Origin: Acinetobacter nosocomialis
Lineage (GTDB): Bacteria > Pseudomonadota > Gammaproteobacteria > Pseudomonadales > Moraxellaceae
Assembly: GCA_025736915.1 (NCBI GenBank)
Contig: CP107049.1
Coordinates: 2,852,001-2,916,000 of the forward strand
Reading direction: 5' to 3'
DNA length: 64,000 bases
Made by a program: the position numbers and the translations under genes
Shown here: piece after piece, positions 39,966-48,447 of the stretch
Position numbering within the stretch: position 1 is the stretch's first letter
Layout: each line of letters begins with the position of its first letter
Notes under the pieces: model-generated
The model's database searches: none
Told to the model about the DNA's origin: nothing
The model's input: the letters and a program-made list of their open reading frames with translations, nothing else

Positions 39966-41687
39966 ATGACTTCAAATATAACTCAATTGAAAAAAATAAA
40001 AGTTAATCATTTTCGTGGATTAAAGAATATTGAGATAAATCTTGGCGATAGATTAACAGTTATTTGTGGAAAAAATGGTACTTCAAAATCAACAATTTTA
40101 GGAATGATTGCGCAAATTTTTAATTTTGATAAAAATCATTTTGATGGTAGTGATATTAATTTTAAGACATTGGCTGGTAAGAATTTTAAATCGAGTTTTA
40201 GAGAACATTTTAGATTTTCAAAAACTTATGACTTACCTGGTACTATGGATGTAGAGTTTGAAATCTTTGATGCATATTTTAAAAAAATAATTCCAGATTT
40301 AAAATTACGTCTTTATGGTTCTGAAGATAGGCCTCAATCAAGACCAGTTGTAAGAGATAATTTAAAAGTTGATGCTGAGGACAACTCGAGCAGAAACGTT
40401 ACTCATCCTCTTATTTATCTAAGTTTAAAAAGATTAATGCCAATTGCGGAGAGAAGTAAATATAGTCTTAATTCAGAAGAGGTAGAATATTTTACAAGAA
40501 TTTCTAGAGAGTTCACTATCACTAATAATCGCTTGTTAGGGAAAATTAGTGGAACTACTGTATCAAAAACGACTGGTACAATCGAATCTGCTGTAGTTCA
40601 TGGAAATAATTATGATCATGAGTCTGTTTCGGTTGGAGAGGATAATACTGGTCAAATCTTAATGGCTCTTTTTTCATTTCAAAAATTAAAAGAAGAATAT
40701 GTTGATTATCATGGTGGAATTCTCCTGATTGATGAAATTGATGCAGGCTTATTTCCAGCTGCACAAGTAGAATTAATAAAAATTCTAGAAAGTTTTGCTA
40801 AGAGATTGAATTTACAGATAATTTTTACAACTCATTCTCCGATAGTAATTCAAAATATTTTTGAAAAATCTAAATATGATAAATCTAATAATAAAACTAT
40901 TTACTTAACTGATACTTATGGAGGTGTTGAAGTAGCTGAAAATTATTCTTGGGATAAAATTTATGCAGATTTGTTTATTGATACAATTCAATTTGATGTA
41001 GAAAAAAAAATACCTAAAACAAACATTTATTATGAAGATGATGAGGCTTATGAATTCTTTAAAGCTCTTATTAGAGAAAGAAATATTAATAAAATTATCG
41101 ATCCAATGAAAGAAATTACTCTTGGATGTAAAAGTTATATGGATTTGATAAAAAGAAATGTTGCTGAATTTTCAAGAAATAGCATTATTATTTTTGATGG
41201 GGACGAGAAAGAAGGAAATAAATTCAAAAACACTCTTTGTCTTCCAGGAACCCTACCTCCAGATCAACTCTTATTTGATTTTCTTTATAGATTACCTGCC
41301 GATGATATGTATTGGAAAAATAATAAAATTAGCTTTTCTAAACCAGTATTTTTAAGAATAGCCTCTCCAATATTGGAATTTTTTAATCTTGACCAAACTC
41401 CTACGGAAAATTATGACTTAGAAACTATCATTTTAGAGAAAAGAGCTTCGAGTAGTGAGTCAGGAGGGAAAGCGAGAGAAAAATTTAAAAATTTCTATAA
41501 AAATGAAATTATTCAATCTCTAATCAAAGGAAAGATTAGTGATAATCCTTTCAGAGTCATGATTGATTATAATCCTGAGAAATATAATACTTTTCAGGAA
41601 GATTTTAAGAAAACTCTTTTATACGTGATAAGTACCAATCATCCTACTATGAAAGATAGTATAAAAGACTTCTTAAAAATTAAGTAA
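39966..41687 (+). CDS. OLD-like AAA ATPase with C-terminal TOPRIM-type domain
   Basis: A 573-residue protein of the OLD/AAA_15 group of phage-defence-associated ATPase-nucleases. The ATPase has Walker A GKNGTSKST (residues 35-43), Walker B GGILLIDEIDAGLFP (near 249-262) and a switch His in TTHSP (near 289). After it, IYYEDDEAYEFFKAL (conserved Glu near 356) and SIIIFDGDEKEG (Asp pair near 409-411) fit a TOPRIM metal site. The last third is unrecognised. The gene is much richer in A+T than its neighbours and is followed by an adenine methyltransferase after 64 bases. There is no GajB-like helicase or reverse transcriptase in view. Confidence 0.8.
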   Translation: MTSNITQLKKIKVNHFRGLKNIEINLGDRLTVICGKNGTSKSTILGMIAQIFNFDKNHFDGSDINFKTLAGKNFKSSFREHFRFSKTYDLPGTMDVEFEIFDAYFKKIIPDLKLRLYGSEDRPQSRPVVRDNLKVDAEDNSSRNVTHPLIYLSLKRLMPIAERSKYSLNSEEVEYFTRISREFTITNNRLLGKISGTTVSKTTGTIESAVVHGNNYDHESVSVGEDNTGQILMALFSFQKLKEEYVDYHGGILLIDEIDAGLFPAAQVELIKILESFAKRLNLQIIFTTHSPIVIQNIFEKSKYDKSNNKTIYLTDTYGGVEVAENYSWDKIYADLFIDTIQFDVEKKIPKTNIYYEDDEAYEFFKALIRERNINKIIDPMKEITLGCKSYMDLIKRNVAEFSRNSIIIFDGDEKEGNKFKNTLCLPGTLPPDQLLFDFLYRLPADDMYWKNNKISFSKPVFLRIASPILEFFNLDQTPTENYDLETIILEKRASSSESGGKAREKFKNFYKNEIIQSLIKGKISDNPFRVMIDYNPEKYNTFQEDFKKTLLYVISTNHPTMKDSIKDFLKIK

Positions 41688-41751
41688 ATATCTAAGTGTT
41701 TAAAGGCGTGTATAGATGATAGAATTGCATAAAAGATCTAGTTGTTAAGTA

Positions 41752-42615
41752 ATGAGTGTTGATACCTTTTTTACGCCTTTAAGATACCCAGGAGGAAAGG
41801 GAAAATTTGCTCCTGTTGTGAAATCTATTTTTAACTTTAATGGATTAAAAGGTGGTCATTATCTTGAGCCTTATGCAGGTGGGGCGGGTGTTGCACTTGA
41901 TTTACTTTATAGTGGATTCGTTTCAGATATACATATCAATGATATTGATATAGCTGTATATAGTTTCTGGAAATCTATAACTGAACATACTGATGATTTT
42001 TTGAAATTACTTCATGATTCACCAATAACTATTGATGAATGGCATAAACAGAAATATATCTTAAATGATTGGTCTTGTACCGATCATTTACTTAAAGGTT
42101 TTGCAGCATTTTTTCTGAATAGGACAAATAGGTCAGGTATCCTTAAAGGTGGTGTAATTGGAGGGAAGAAGCAAGATGGTAATTACACCCTTGATGCTAG
42201 ATTTAATAAAGCAAATCTAAGTAAACGTATTGAAAAAGTTGGAGCAAATGCCTCCCGAATTCACGTTTATAATGAAGATGCTTTGATGCTGATCCAGAAA
42301 GTTGATGAATTTTTACCTGATAATTCATTAGTTTACTTAGATCCTCCTTATTATGTAAAAGGGCAAGGCCTTTATCGAAATTTCTATGTTCATGAGGATC
42401 ATGTCAAAATAAGAGAAGCTTTAGATAAAATTAAATCTAAATGGATCGTTTCTTATGATAATTGTGATGAGATAAAAGAGATTTATAAAAATTATCAAAT
42501 GACTGATTATGATTTAAATTATAGCGCTTATCATAGAATTAAAGCTAAAGAAGTAATGTTTTTTTGTGATGGACTAAAAAATCCTCAAGAATATGACCTT
42601 TTTTCTGCTATTTAG
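41752..42615 (+). CDS. D12-class DNA adenine N6-methyltransferase
   Basis: A 287-residue Dam/DpnIIA-type methyltransferase. The S-adenosylmethionine site is RYPGGKGKF (residues about 12-20) with EPYAGGAGVALDLL. FFLNRTNRSGIL is typical of the D12 family, and the catalytic motif is YLDPPYYVKG (DPPY near residue 199). The target site cannot be deduced. It lies in the AT-rich segment 64 bases after the OLD-like gene on the same strand with no terminator between, so they are probably one unit. It could be a solitary methylase or the self-marking half of a defence pair. Confidence 0.88.
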   Translation: MSVDTFFTPLRYPGGKGKFAPVVKSIFNFNGLKGGHYLEPYAGGAGVALDLLYSGFVSDIHINDIDIAVYSFWKSITEHTDDFLKLLHDSPITIDEWHKQKYILNDWSCTDHLLKGFAAFFLNRTNRSGILKGGVIGGKKQDGNYTLDARFNKANLSKRIEKVGANASRIHVYNEDALMLIQKVDEFLPDNSLVYLDPPYYVKGQGLYRNFYVHEDHVKIREALDKIKSKWIVSYDNCDEIKEIYKNYQMTDYDLNYSAYHRIKAKEVMFFCDGLKNPQEYDLFSAI

Positions 42616-43005
42616 ACCAGCTTGGTATGATTTTTTTATTTTTATCTATTTGTAATTATGAAAGTTTGTAGAATTATTAATTACTTTTGAAATGCTTAAT
42701 ATCTGTAAATTTGAGAAATAAATTTCCATAATATACTTTAAGTATTTGTTCCATTTATTCTTTTCAAGCAGTTATATCACAATAGAACTTTAATTTTGTA
42801 TGGGTTTAAAGTAGAAACTAGTGCAATACAAGCTAAAATACATGGCCTGAAAACGTATAAGTTTTTTGTGACATTACTGAATAGTATGTGGGGACATACT
42901 CTGAAATTTGGGGAAATTTCAAAAGACGATTACTCCGCTGGGGAGCGGTTTATGAAAAAGGTAATTATCTCTTTCTAAATAATTTATAAAATTTGGTTAG
43001 ATCAA
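42616..43005. other. AT-rich spacer with one copy of a direct repeat
   Basis: No convincing gene lies in this 390-base stretch. It contains the first copy of an imperfect repeat, beginning CACAATAGAACTTTAATTTT at 42778, and a short GC-richer hairpin CCGCTGGGGAGCGG near 42935. A 60-codon frame here has no ribosome site or recognisable product and is not called. Confidence 0.4.
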
Positions 43006-43956
43006 ATGAACGACTTGATAACGAGATGTGTAAATAATCTGGGGCAGTGGCATGAAGTTGCACTGACAATGACTAAAGCGATAGTTGCAATAGGGGTGTT
43101 GTGCTTAGTTGCTTATCTTTTAACAATTGGCTATATCCCGTCGGAAATTAGCTTTGGTGATACACTTATTTTTCTACTGATTTTTGCTGCGTTCTCTATT
43201 GCTTACGCTGTATTAGGGTTTATGCTATTTTTCTTTGGCACATCCTTAGCTCCAGTGACCTATCTTGTCTTAAGCTGGGTTGATAAGTATTTACCACCTC
43301 ATATTAGAATTGGGAAAAAACTTCCTTTTCCAAAAATTAATATTATTACGTTAATTGGCTCTCTTTATCTTTTATACGTTATTCACGGCATATTTTTATT
43401 GCATTGGAAAGTCAATTTATACATAGGAATTACCGTATTTTTTATCGCCTTTGCGTATTATCCTTTTTACATGAATCGGCAGAAGATTAAAGAATTTAAT
43501 ATAAAATTTGAAAATCTAGCAGATATTGTTGATGATCCTGATGCTAGTGAAAATCTTAAAGCATTCGCAAGAAAAAAATTAAAGAGATTAGAAACGCATA
43601 TTAGAGATAGCTTAGAAATAGCTTTTTTTATTAGCTTGACTCCACTTGTGCCCCTTATCCTTATTGGTGATGTTGGTAAAGCATTCCTAAATTACACTAT
43701 GCAAAATACTGGGGTACGAATAGAAAAGGCAACCTTATATATTAAAGAACCGTATGCAAATTTAATTGAATTGCCAAGAACAACAACTAAGGAACTGAGT
43801 CAGTATAAAACCTTTATTTTTAAAGATGTTAAAGTGTTATTTCAAGGCATTGGTAAAAGCACTTTAGTTTCTTATAAGCTGAAAGATATTGAAAAGCAGT
43901 TAGTAATTCCAAATGAATATATTACTGTAGAGCGAAGCAAGAAAATTGAAGAGTAA
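43006..43956 (+). CDS. Unknown four- or five-helix membrane protein
   Basis: I do not recognise this 316-residue protein. Predicted membrane helices are at about residues 18-42, 50-75, 112-130, 135-152 and 205-225. Between the last two is a charged amphipathic segment (residues about 158-200: KIKEFNIKFENLADIVDDPD...). The C-terminal 90 residues are soluble and mixed alpha/beta. Base composition is like that of the preceding accessory genes. The ribosome site is weak. It lies convergent with a small membrane-protein gene, 4 bases apart. Confidence 0.65.
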   Translation: MNDLITRCVNNLGQWHEVALTMTKAIVAIGVLCLVAYLLTIGYIPSEISFGDTLIFLLIFAAFSIAYAVLGFMLFFFGTSLAPVTYLVLSWVDKYLPPHIRIGKKLPFPKINIITLIGSLYLLYVIHGIFLLHWKVNLYIGITVFFIAFAYYPFYMNRQKIKEFNIKFENLADIVDDPDASENLKAFARKKLKRLETHIRDSLEIAFFISLTPLVPLILIGDVGKAFLNYTMQNTGVRIEKATLYIKEPYANLIELPRTTTKELSQYKTFIFKDVKVLFQGIGKSTLVSYKLKDIEKQLVIPNEYITVERSKKIEE

Positions 43957-43960
43957 TTAA

Positions 43961-44263
43961 TTATAAAGAATAAGAAATAGTTAGAGCTATCAAAGCAAGG
44001 ATATAAACAATTGCTATGGTTGTTCTAGCCATAGCATTTGCATCACTACTTTTTTCCGTAAGTGGGGGAAAAAGTGGTAATGCTGCATTTTTTAAAATAA
44101 AAAATATTAAGGCGTACCCTACAGTAAGGGAAAATATATATTCAAATCCCAACTTTCCCTTAAAGTAAGCAATTAAAGCCATTATTGACATGAATAGGGC
44201 TAAGCTCATTAAAAGATATCTCTTAGAGGGAGAATCTTTTATAAAGAAATCTTCAATTGACAT
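43961..44263 (-). CDS. Unknown three-helix small membrane protein
   Basis: A 100-residue protein with three hydrophobic helices (about residues 14-32, 38-57 and 76-98) and an acidic start (MSIEDFFIKDSPSKRYLL). No family is recognised. It is convergent with the preceding 316-residue membrane protein, their stops nearly touching, so the two may share a terminator-free border typical of recently assembled regions. The upstream gap 44264-44543 is AT-rich and contains the second copy of a direct repeat, at 44463. Confidence 0.6.
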   Translation of the reverse strand: MSIEDFFIKDSPSKRYLLMSLALFMSIMALIAYFKGKLGFEYIFSLTVGYALIFFILKNAALPLFPPLTEKSSDANAMARTTIAIVYILALIALTISYSL

Positions 44264-44543
44264 AGGAATGGCTCGCTTAGAAATACTAAATTTTAGATGA
44301 ACAATTTTTTTTAAATCAACTGATTAATTTTTTTGAGCATTCTTTCTATGTAAAAAGAATAGACTAAATTTTTTGATTAACATAGATACTTCAAGACAAA
44401 TGGTAGGAACTAATCTTTAGAAAAGGAAGTAATGAAATCATTTCCCCCCAAGGCCCCCGTGCCACAACAGAACTTTAATTTTTTGCGCTGATTTAAAGTC
44501 ATCCACCATTGCGACACAGAGATAAGGGAGCTAAGCCAAACAC

Positions 44544-44828
44544 TTAGCCCATGTCGTTTTTATCGCACCGCCGCATCACACTAAAAAAAGTAGGGGCAAA
44601 GTCCTGTGGGAGAGCAGGACTTTGCAAACTGACATGTTCTAGACGTTGCATAAGCTGAGGTGAATACACTTGTTCGAGCCGTTGGTAAATACAGTCGCAA
44701 CTGGCTTGAGTGTGCCCACCCGACAGGCAAATTTTTTCAAATTCCTGCTGTGTGCGGAGGTCACAACCCGAAACGCTGTAATCGCCGACAACGAGGCCTA
44801 AAACCAAAATAGTTTTATAAAATTTCAT
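44544..44828 (-). CDS. Small Cys-containing lipoprotein-like protein
   Basis: A 94-residue exported protein. The signal ends near YSVSGC, a plausible lipobox with Cys near residue 22. The mature part has a compact block EKICLSGGHTQASCDCIYQRLEQV with three cysteines, and a fourth near the C-terminus (MRRCDKND), so one or two disulfides are likely. No function is known to me; similar short lipoproteins with this Cys block occur in Acinetobacter (from memory, uncertain). It is a single gene. Confidence 0.65.
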   Translation of the reverse strand: MKFYKTILVLGLVVGDYSVSGCDLRTQQEFEKICLSGGHTQASCDCIYQRLEQVYSPQLMQRLEHVSLQSPALPQDFAPTFFSVMRRCDKNDMG

Positions 44829-45064
44829 ATTATTCTCGTGATGATTTGGGGATATCTCAATGAGAAAAAATAAACCGCTATATTTTAAGTTTTAAAATCA
44901 TTTTTTAAGGCAATAGTTAACCTGCCTATAAAAGCAATAAAATAAAATGACTTAAATTTTAAAATAAAAATAATTTATAAATTTAAAATTTTAGATAATA
45001 GAAAACCCAAATTTTAAATAAATAAAAAGTTTATAAGGGAGAGGGGGTAAGTTTATATAGTGGC

Positions 45065-45309
45065 ATGGTCAACTCCTTAAAATGTATGGAGCTCTACCAC
45101 CAAAAATCACCGTCAATTGATTATGGTGGTAGAACGAAAGGGGGTTAGCAGACTGGGATCCAAGGAACCAGCACGCGCGAGCGCGTCCCCCTCCCGTCCT
45201 ACCGCAAAGAAAAGGGACGCAAGGGTCTAACGACTTATAGTGAAACTATAACCCGCCATGGATCTACGGTCTGCTAAAACCGACTGGCAATGTAGGCCAG
45301 CGGGACCAT
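45065..45309. other. Highly structured GC-richer element (RNA or ssDNA origin candidate)
   Basis: A block of nested inverted repeats sits in the 637-base AT-rich gap 44829-45465. The closing helix is ATGGTC (45065-45070) with GACCAT (45304-45309). Inside: TCTACCACCA/TGGTGGTAGA (45093-45102 and 45124-45133), GGTTAGCAGAC/GTCTGCTAA (45143-45153 and 45269-45277), ACGCG-CGAG-CGCGT (45173-45186), GTCCC/GGGAC (45185-45189 and 45214-45218, sharing two bases with the previous stem), TTATAG/CTATAA (45235-45251) and CTGGC/GCCAG (45284-45300). No open frame covers it. The strand is undetermined and no known RNA class is recognised. Confidence 0.6.
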
Positions 45310-45440
45310 AATAATCATAAGTTTTTAACAGGTCAATTCAATTTAAATAAAATATTATAAAAATTTTAAATATAAATTTATATTTTAATTAAACTCAAAA
45401 GTTAATATCTCTAAGGCTATAAATTAATAAAAATAATAAA

Positions 45441-45459
45441 GCTAAACTAAACGTTTAGC
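45441..45459 (-). terminator. Terminator-like hairpin after the OprD-like gene
   Basis: Arms GCTAAAC/GTTTAGC with loop TAAAC are followed on the minus strand by a T-rich tract (TTTATTATTTTTATT). It lies 7 bases after the stop. Confidence 0.65.
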
Positions 45460-45465
45460 CTGTAC

Positions 45466-46812
45466 TTAAAATGCATAACGGTAATTAATAAATACACGGT
45501 GCTGGTCCCAATCTTTCCGAGACATTCCATTTATTTTTTCACCTAGGTTTGCATTTTCAAACTTAGACTCATAATGCAAAAATGAATAACGCACATCTAA
45601 GTTTTTTACCCACGGCAAGGCATAACTCACCGTAAAGTCAAAGTAATGCTCTTTACCTTCAATATCACTGCTGATATTACTTTGGTGAGCGCCAAAGCCA
45701 TAAATATACTTCGCCTCGGTTTTTAAACCTTTCACATAGTCTTTCCAGTTATATTTCAACCGAAGGGCAACGGCGGTTTCATCGTTATTGGTAAAGTCAG
45801 GGCCAATGGTCGCCGAGGTCGGAAACGGGTTGGTGCCGTGGTCTTGCGTTAAAACCGAGTTGCGGTCGGAGTGCACAGCAAAGTTATCTTCTATCCAAAA
45901 ACCATCAAACTTTGAAACGGCAATGCCACCTTCAATATTATTTTTGGCTAGATTTACATCTATAAAATAACCATTGCCACGGTTGTTAATGTCTTGGCCT
46001 TTGACACAGTCCAGCTCGGTTTCGGCACCGCATTTAAACAGCTTGCCATCATCACGCGAGAAAAAAGCACCTGTGTTGAATGTCCACACCAAGCCATGCA
46101 GGGGCAATTTATATTGAGCAATCGCCCCATACTTTTTTAAATAATCTTTGCTATTTAAATATTCGGCATTCACGCTCCAGTTTTTGTACTGATACTTGGC
46201 ACCGAGCAAACCGACATAATCAATTCGCTCATCATTTTCAGTCACCAGTTTTTCAAAACTATCCATGCTGCGTGGTTTCCAGCGGTCATAGTAAGCCATG
46301 TAAGTTTGTAGCTGATCATTCAGTTGAAACTGCCCACTCGCACCCGAAAAAGTGTCGGGCACTGCGCGGTTGTTGGTGCTTTTAAGTAACAGCGAATCGT
46401 GCAACTGACGGCCTAATTTAATTTCGCCTTTGTCGCCCAGTTTTGCTTTGATGTAGAGCTGGCCTAAAGTTGCAAAGTTTTGATCGAGCTTGCCGTTATT
46501 TTCGACCTCTAAAAGCTGAGCGCTTGGCTTGCCTGAGTCAAATAACTTGGTGACTGCATAAAGTGAGCTATCTACACCTAGCCAGTCCCACAAGTAAGGT
46601 GACTGATAATTTAACTCAAGCCCTAAAGCACTTTGTTCATATTCACTCGACGAAGGTGAAGGGTTAGCGAGCGTGGGGTGGGCAGTGCCTTCATCGTTCC
46701 AGTAACGGGTGTTAAGTTTTAATTCTAACTTGCCAAATTCTTGAGGAAGCTCTGCATATGCATTGCTCACACTACCTAAGCCAATACAGCCCCATAGCAA
46801 ATATTTATTCAT
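45466..46812 (-). CDS. OprD-family outer-membrane porin
   Basis: A 448-residue outer-membrane beta-barrel. The signal peptide ends at NAYA (near residue 20). Then come alternating amphipathic strands with the OprD features (KLELKLNTRYWND, GELNYQS-type strands, YDRWKPRSMDSFEKL) and a terminal aromatic F (INYRYAF). OprD members admit small carboxylates, amino acids or sugar acids. AAGGAATT precedes the start. It is the last gene of a leftward set with the MFS transporter and DapA-like enzyme, so it probably admits their substrate. Confidence 0.88.
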   Translation of the reverse strand: MNKYLLWGCIGLGSVSNAYAELPQEFGKLELKLNTRYWNDEGTAHPTLANPSPSSSEYEQSALGLELNYQSPYLWDWLGVDSSLYAVTKLFDSGKPSAQLLEVENNGKLDQNFATLGQLYIKAKLGDKGEIKLGRQLHDSLLLKSTNNRAVPDTFSGASGQFQLNDQLQTYMAYYDRWKPRSMDSFEKLVTENDERIDYVGLLGAKYQYKNWSVNAEYLNSKDYLKKYGAIAQYKLPLHGLVWTFNTGAFFSRDDGKLFKCGAETELDCVKGQDINNRGNGYFIDVNLAKNNIEGGIAVSKFDGFWIEDNFAVHSDRNSVLTQDHGTNPFPTSATIGPDFTNNDETAVALRLKYNWKDYVKGLKTEAKYIYGFGAHQSNISSDIEGKEHYFDFTVSYALPWVKNLDVRYSFLHYESKFENANLGEKINGMSRKDWDQHRVFINYRYAF

Positions 46813-46845
46813 TTTAAATTCCTTTTTTAAGCATGAATAAGCCCT

Positions 46846-46868
46846 TTGCCTAACGCTGGGTTAGGCAA
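46846..46868. other. Intergenic hairpin between MFS and porin genes
   Basis: The stem TTGCCTAAC/GTTAGGCAA with a 5-base loop has no T-run on the minus strand. It may stabilise mRNA ends or attenuate porin expression rather than terminate. Confidence 0.5.
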
Positions 46869-46889
46869 GCTTTTTATGAAATGGATGAA

Positions 46890-48275
46890 TTAAGGAGAGA
46901 GTTTTTCGAGCACTTGGCCTTTGGTTTCAATGGCAAACAAGAAGGTCACTAGGCCACCAATGAGTGCCACAACGGCCAGCACACTAAATACATATTGAAT
47001 GCCGTAACCACCAACCACGAGGCCGACCATAACCGGTCCAATCGCAGAGCCGGCACGTAACCAAGCGGTACTAAAACCAATGCCCATCGCACGTAGGCGA
47101 GTAGGGTAAAGTTCGGCAGCGTAGAGGTATAAAGAAAATGAAATGGTCTGCAAAATGGCATAGCTCAGCGTTGCTAAAATCACAACTTGCATCGCCGATT
47201 TTGCACCTAAAACCGAGAGGCTCATGAGTGGAATAATTGCCAAGAAAAACGCTGCACTGTACCAAGGACGGCGGCCGACTTTATCAATCATTAAGGCACA
47301 GATAATAGAGGCAATCACACCCACGCCCGAAGTAATCCAGCCATAACCTAAACTGGTTTGCAGCGACAGGCCAAAGTGTTGTTTGTAAAGAGATGGCAGC
47401 CAAGTCACCATGGCATTGTTCACCATATACACGCAAAACCACATGCCCCACAGAGTAAAGGTCCGTTTGCGGTAGATGCCACGGAACAGCTCGCGCCAAT
47501 CGGTTTTTGCCATGCCTTGCGGGTTAATTTCTTTAACCACCGGTTCAGGCAAAGTTTTACCGCTTTTGATGGCACCATCTTCAAAGCTTTTGACGACTTG
47601 ATCGGCTTCTTTAAAACGACCTTTGGAAGCAAGCCAGCGTGGTGACTCAGGTAAGAAAAACCGTAAAGGAATGACTAGTAAAGAGGGAACGAGGCCCACA
47701 ATAAACATGACTTTCCAGCCGTAAATTGGCATCAGGAAAAATGCTGCCATGCCTGCAAACATAAGACCGAGTGGGAACAAAACTTCATAGAGCAAGAAAA
47801 ACTTACCGCGCTTTTCGGCGCCAATAAACTCGTTAATATAGGCACTCGCAACAGGCACTTCGCCACCTGTGCCAACACCTTGTAAGAAACGGAAAATTAA
47901 CAGTGACATTCCGCTCCAAGCAAACAGACAAGAAATGTCCATGGCCACAAACAGTAAAATGGTAAAAGACAGCACTTTTAAACGACCAACTTTTTCGGCA
48001 AGTGAACCAAAAAAGATCGCACCGACCAGTTGCCCGACATAGCCCGCGGCAATGATTGCGCCGACATAGGCGGGCGTTAGGTGCCATTCGGTTATGAGTT
48101 GGGGTAAAGCAAAGGCAATCGCAAGAACAGTATAAGCGTCAAAAAAGGTCGCGATACCAATGGTAATTCGCATAAATTGCAATCGACCAGTGACGGGGAG
48201 TCGTTCGAGTCTTGCAATAATTTCCGCATTTTTTTGATGATGACTAATTTGTTCTACATCCGCTAGATTTGTCAT
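46890..48275 (-). CDS. MFS transporter (sugar/organic-acid porter type)
   Basis: A 461-residue 12-helix MFS permease. The visible marks are FFDAYTVLAIAFALPQL, the motif GSLAEKVGRLKVL between helices 2 and 3, RFLQGVGTGGEVPVASAYINEF, PESPRWLASKGR after helix 6 and AAELYPTRLRAMGIG, as in sugar and aromatic/organic-acid porters. AAGGAG precedes the ATG. It sits between the DapA-like enzyme and the porin on one strand, so it is likely the inner-membrane importer for the same small acid or sugar acid. The substrate is not deducible. Confidence 0.9.
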   Translation of the reverse strand: MTNLADVEQISHHQKNAEIIARLERLPVTGRLQFMRITIGIATFFDAYTVLAIAFALPQLITEWHLTPAYVGAIIAAGYVGQLVGAIFFGSLAEKVGRLKVLSFTILLFVAMDISCLFAWSGMSLLIFRFLQGVGTGGEVPVASAYINEFIGAEKRGKFFLLYEVLFPLGLMFAGMAAFFLMPIYGWKVMFIVGLVPSLLVIPLRFFLPESPRWLASKGRFKEADQVVKSFEDGAIKSGKTLPEPVVKEINPQGMAKTDWRELFRGIYRKRTFTLWGMWFCVYMVNNAMVTWLPSLYKQHFGLSLQTSLGYGWITSGVGVIASIICALMIDKVGRRPWYSAAFFLAIIPLMSLSVLGAKSAMQVVILATLSYAILQTISFSLYLYAAELYPTRLRAMGIGFSTAWLRAGSAIGPVMVGLVVGGYGIQYVFSVLAVVALIGGLVTFLFAIETKGQVLEKLSP

Positions 48276-48410
48276 CTTCTATCTCCTTATTACTACATTC
48301 CTCGTAGTTTTGTTGTTCTATTTCGCACTACCTGTTCACCACAGTTTGCATGCTTTTTATTATTGTTTTTAAGAGACATGCCCGATGTTTGGCCTCAGGC
48401 AGCGTACAGG

Positions 48411-48438
48411 AAAAAAAGGCTAGCGTACATGCTAGCCC
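48411..48438 (-). terminator. Terminator after the DapA-like gene
   Basis: On the minus strand GGGCTAGC-ATGTAC-GCTAGCC is followed by eight T's. The lyase gene can therefore be transcribed apart from the MFS gene, whose own promoter would lie in 48276-48410. Confidence 0.88.
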
Positions 48439-48447
48439 GAATAGAAT

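Noticed and set aside
39966..41687. Assignment to Gabija (GajA)
   Set aside because: The partner UvrD-like helicase GajB is absent and the neighbour is an adenine methyltransferase.
42796..42978. 60-codon frame between the methylase and the membrane protein
   Set aside because: No ribosome site, no recognisable family or membrane/signal feature, and it lies inside the repeat-bearing spacer.
45251..45260. Sequence CCCGCCAT similar to the tmRNA 3' end, considered as a second attachment site
   Set aside because: Only eight bases match and the following bases (GGATCTAC against CTCCACCA) do not; this is within chance expectation.
45065..45309. Retron msr-msd reading of the structured element
   Set aside because: The closing helix would fit, but no reverse transcriptase gene is in the window.
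39599..45465. Search for integrase, transposase or CRISPR repeats in the accessory segment
   Set aside because: No such gene or regularly spaced repeat was seen in any frame or strand.
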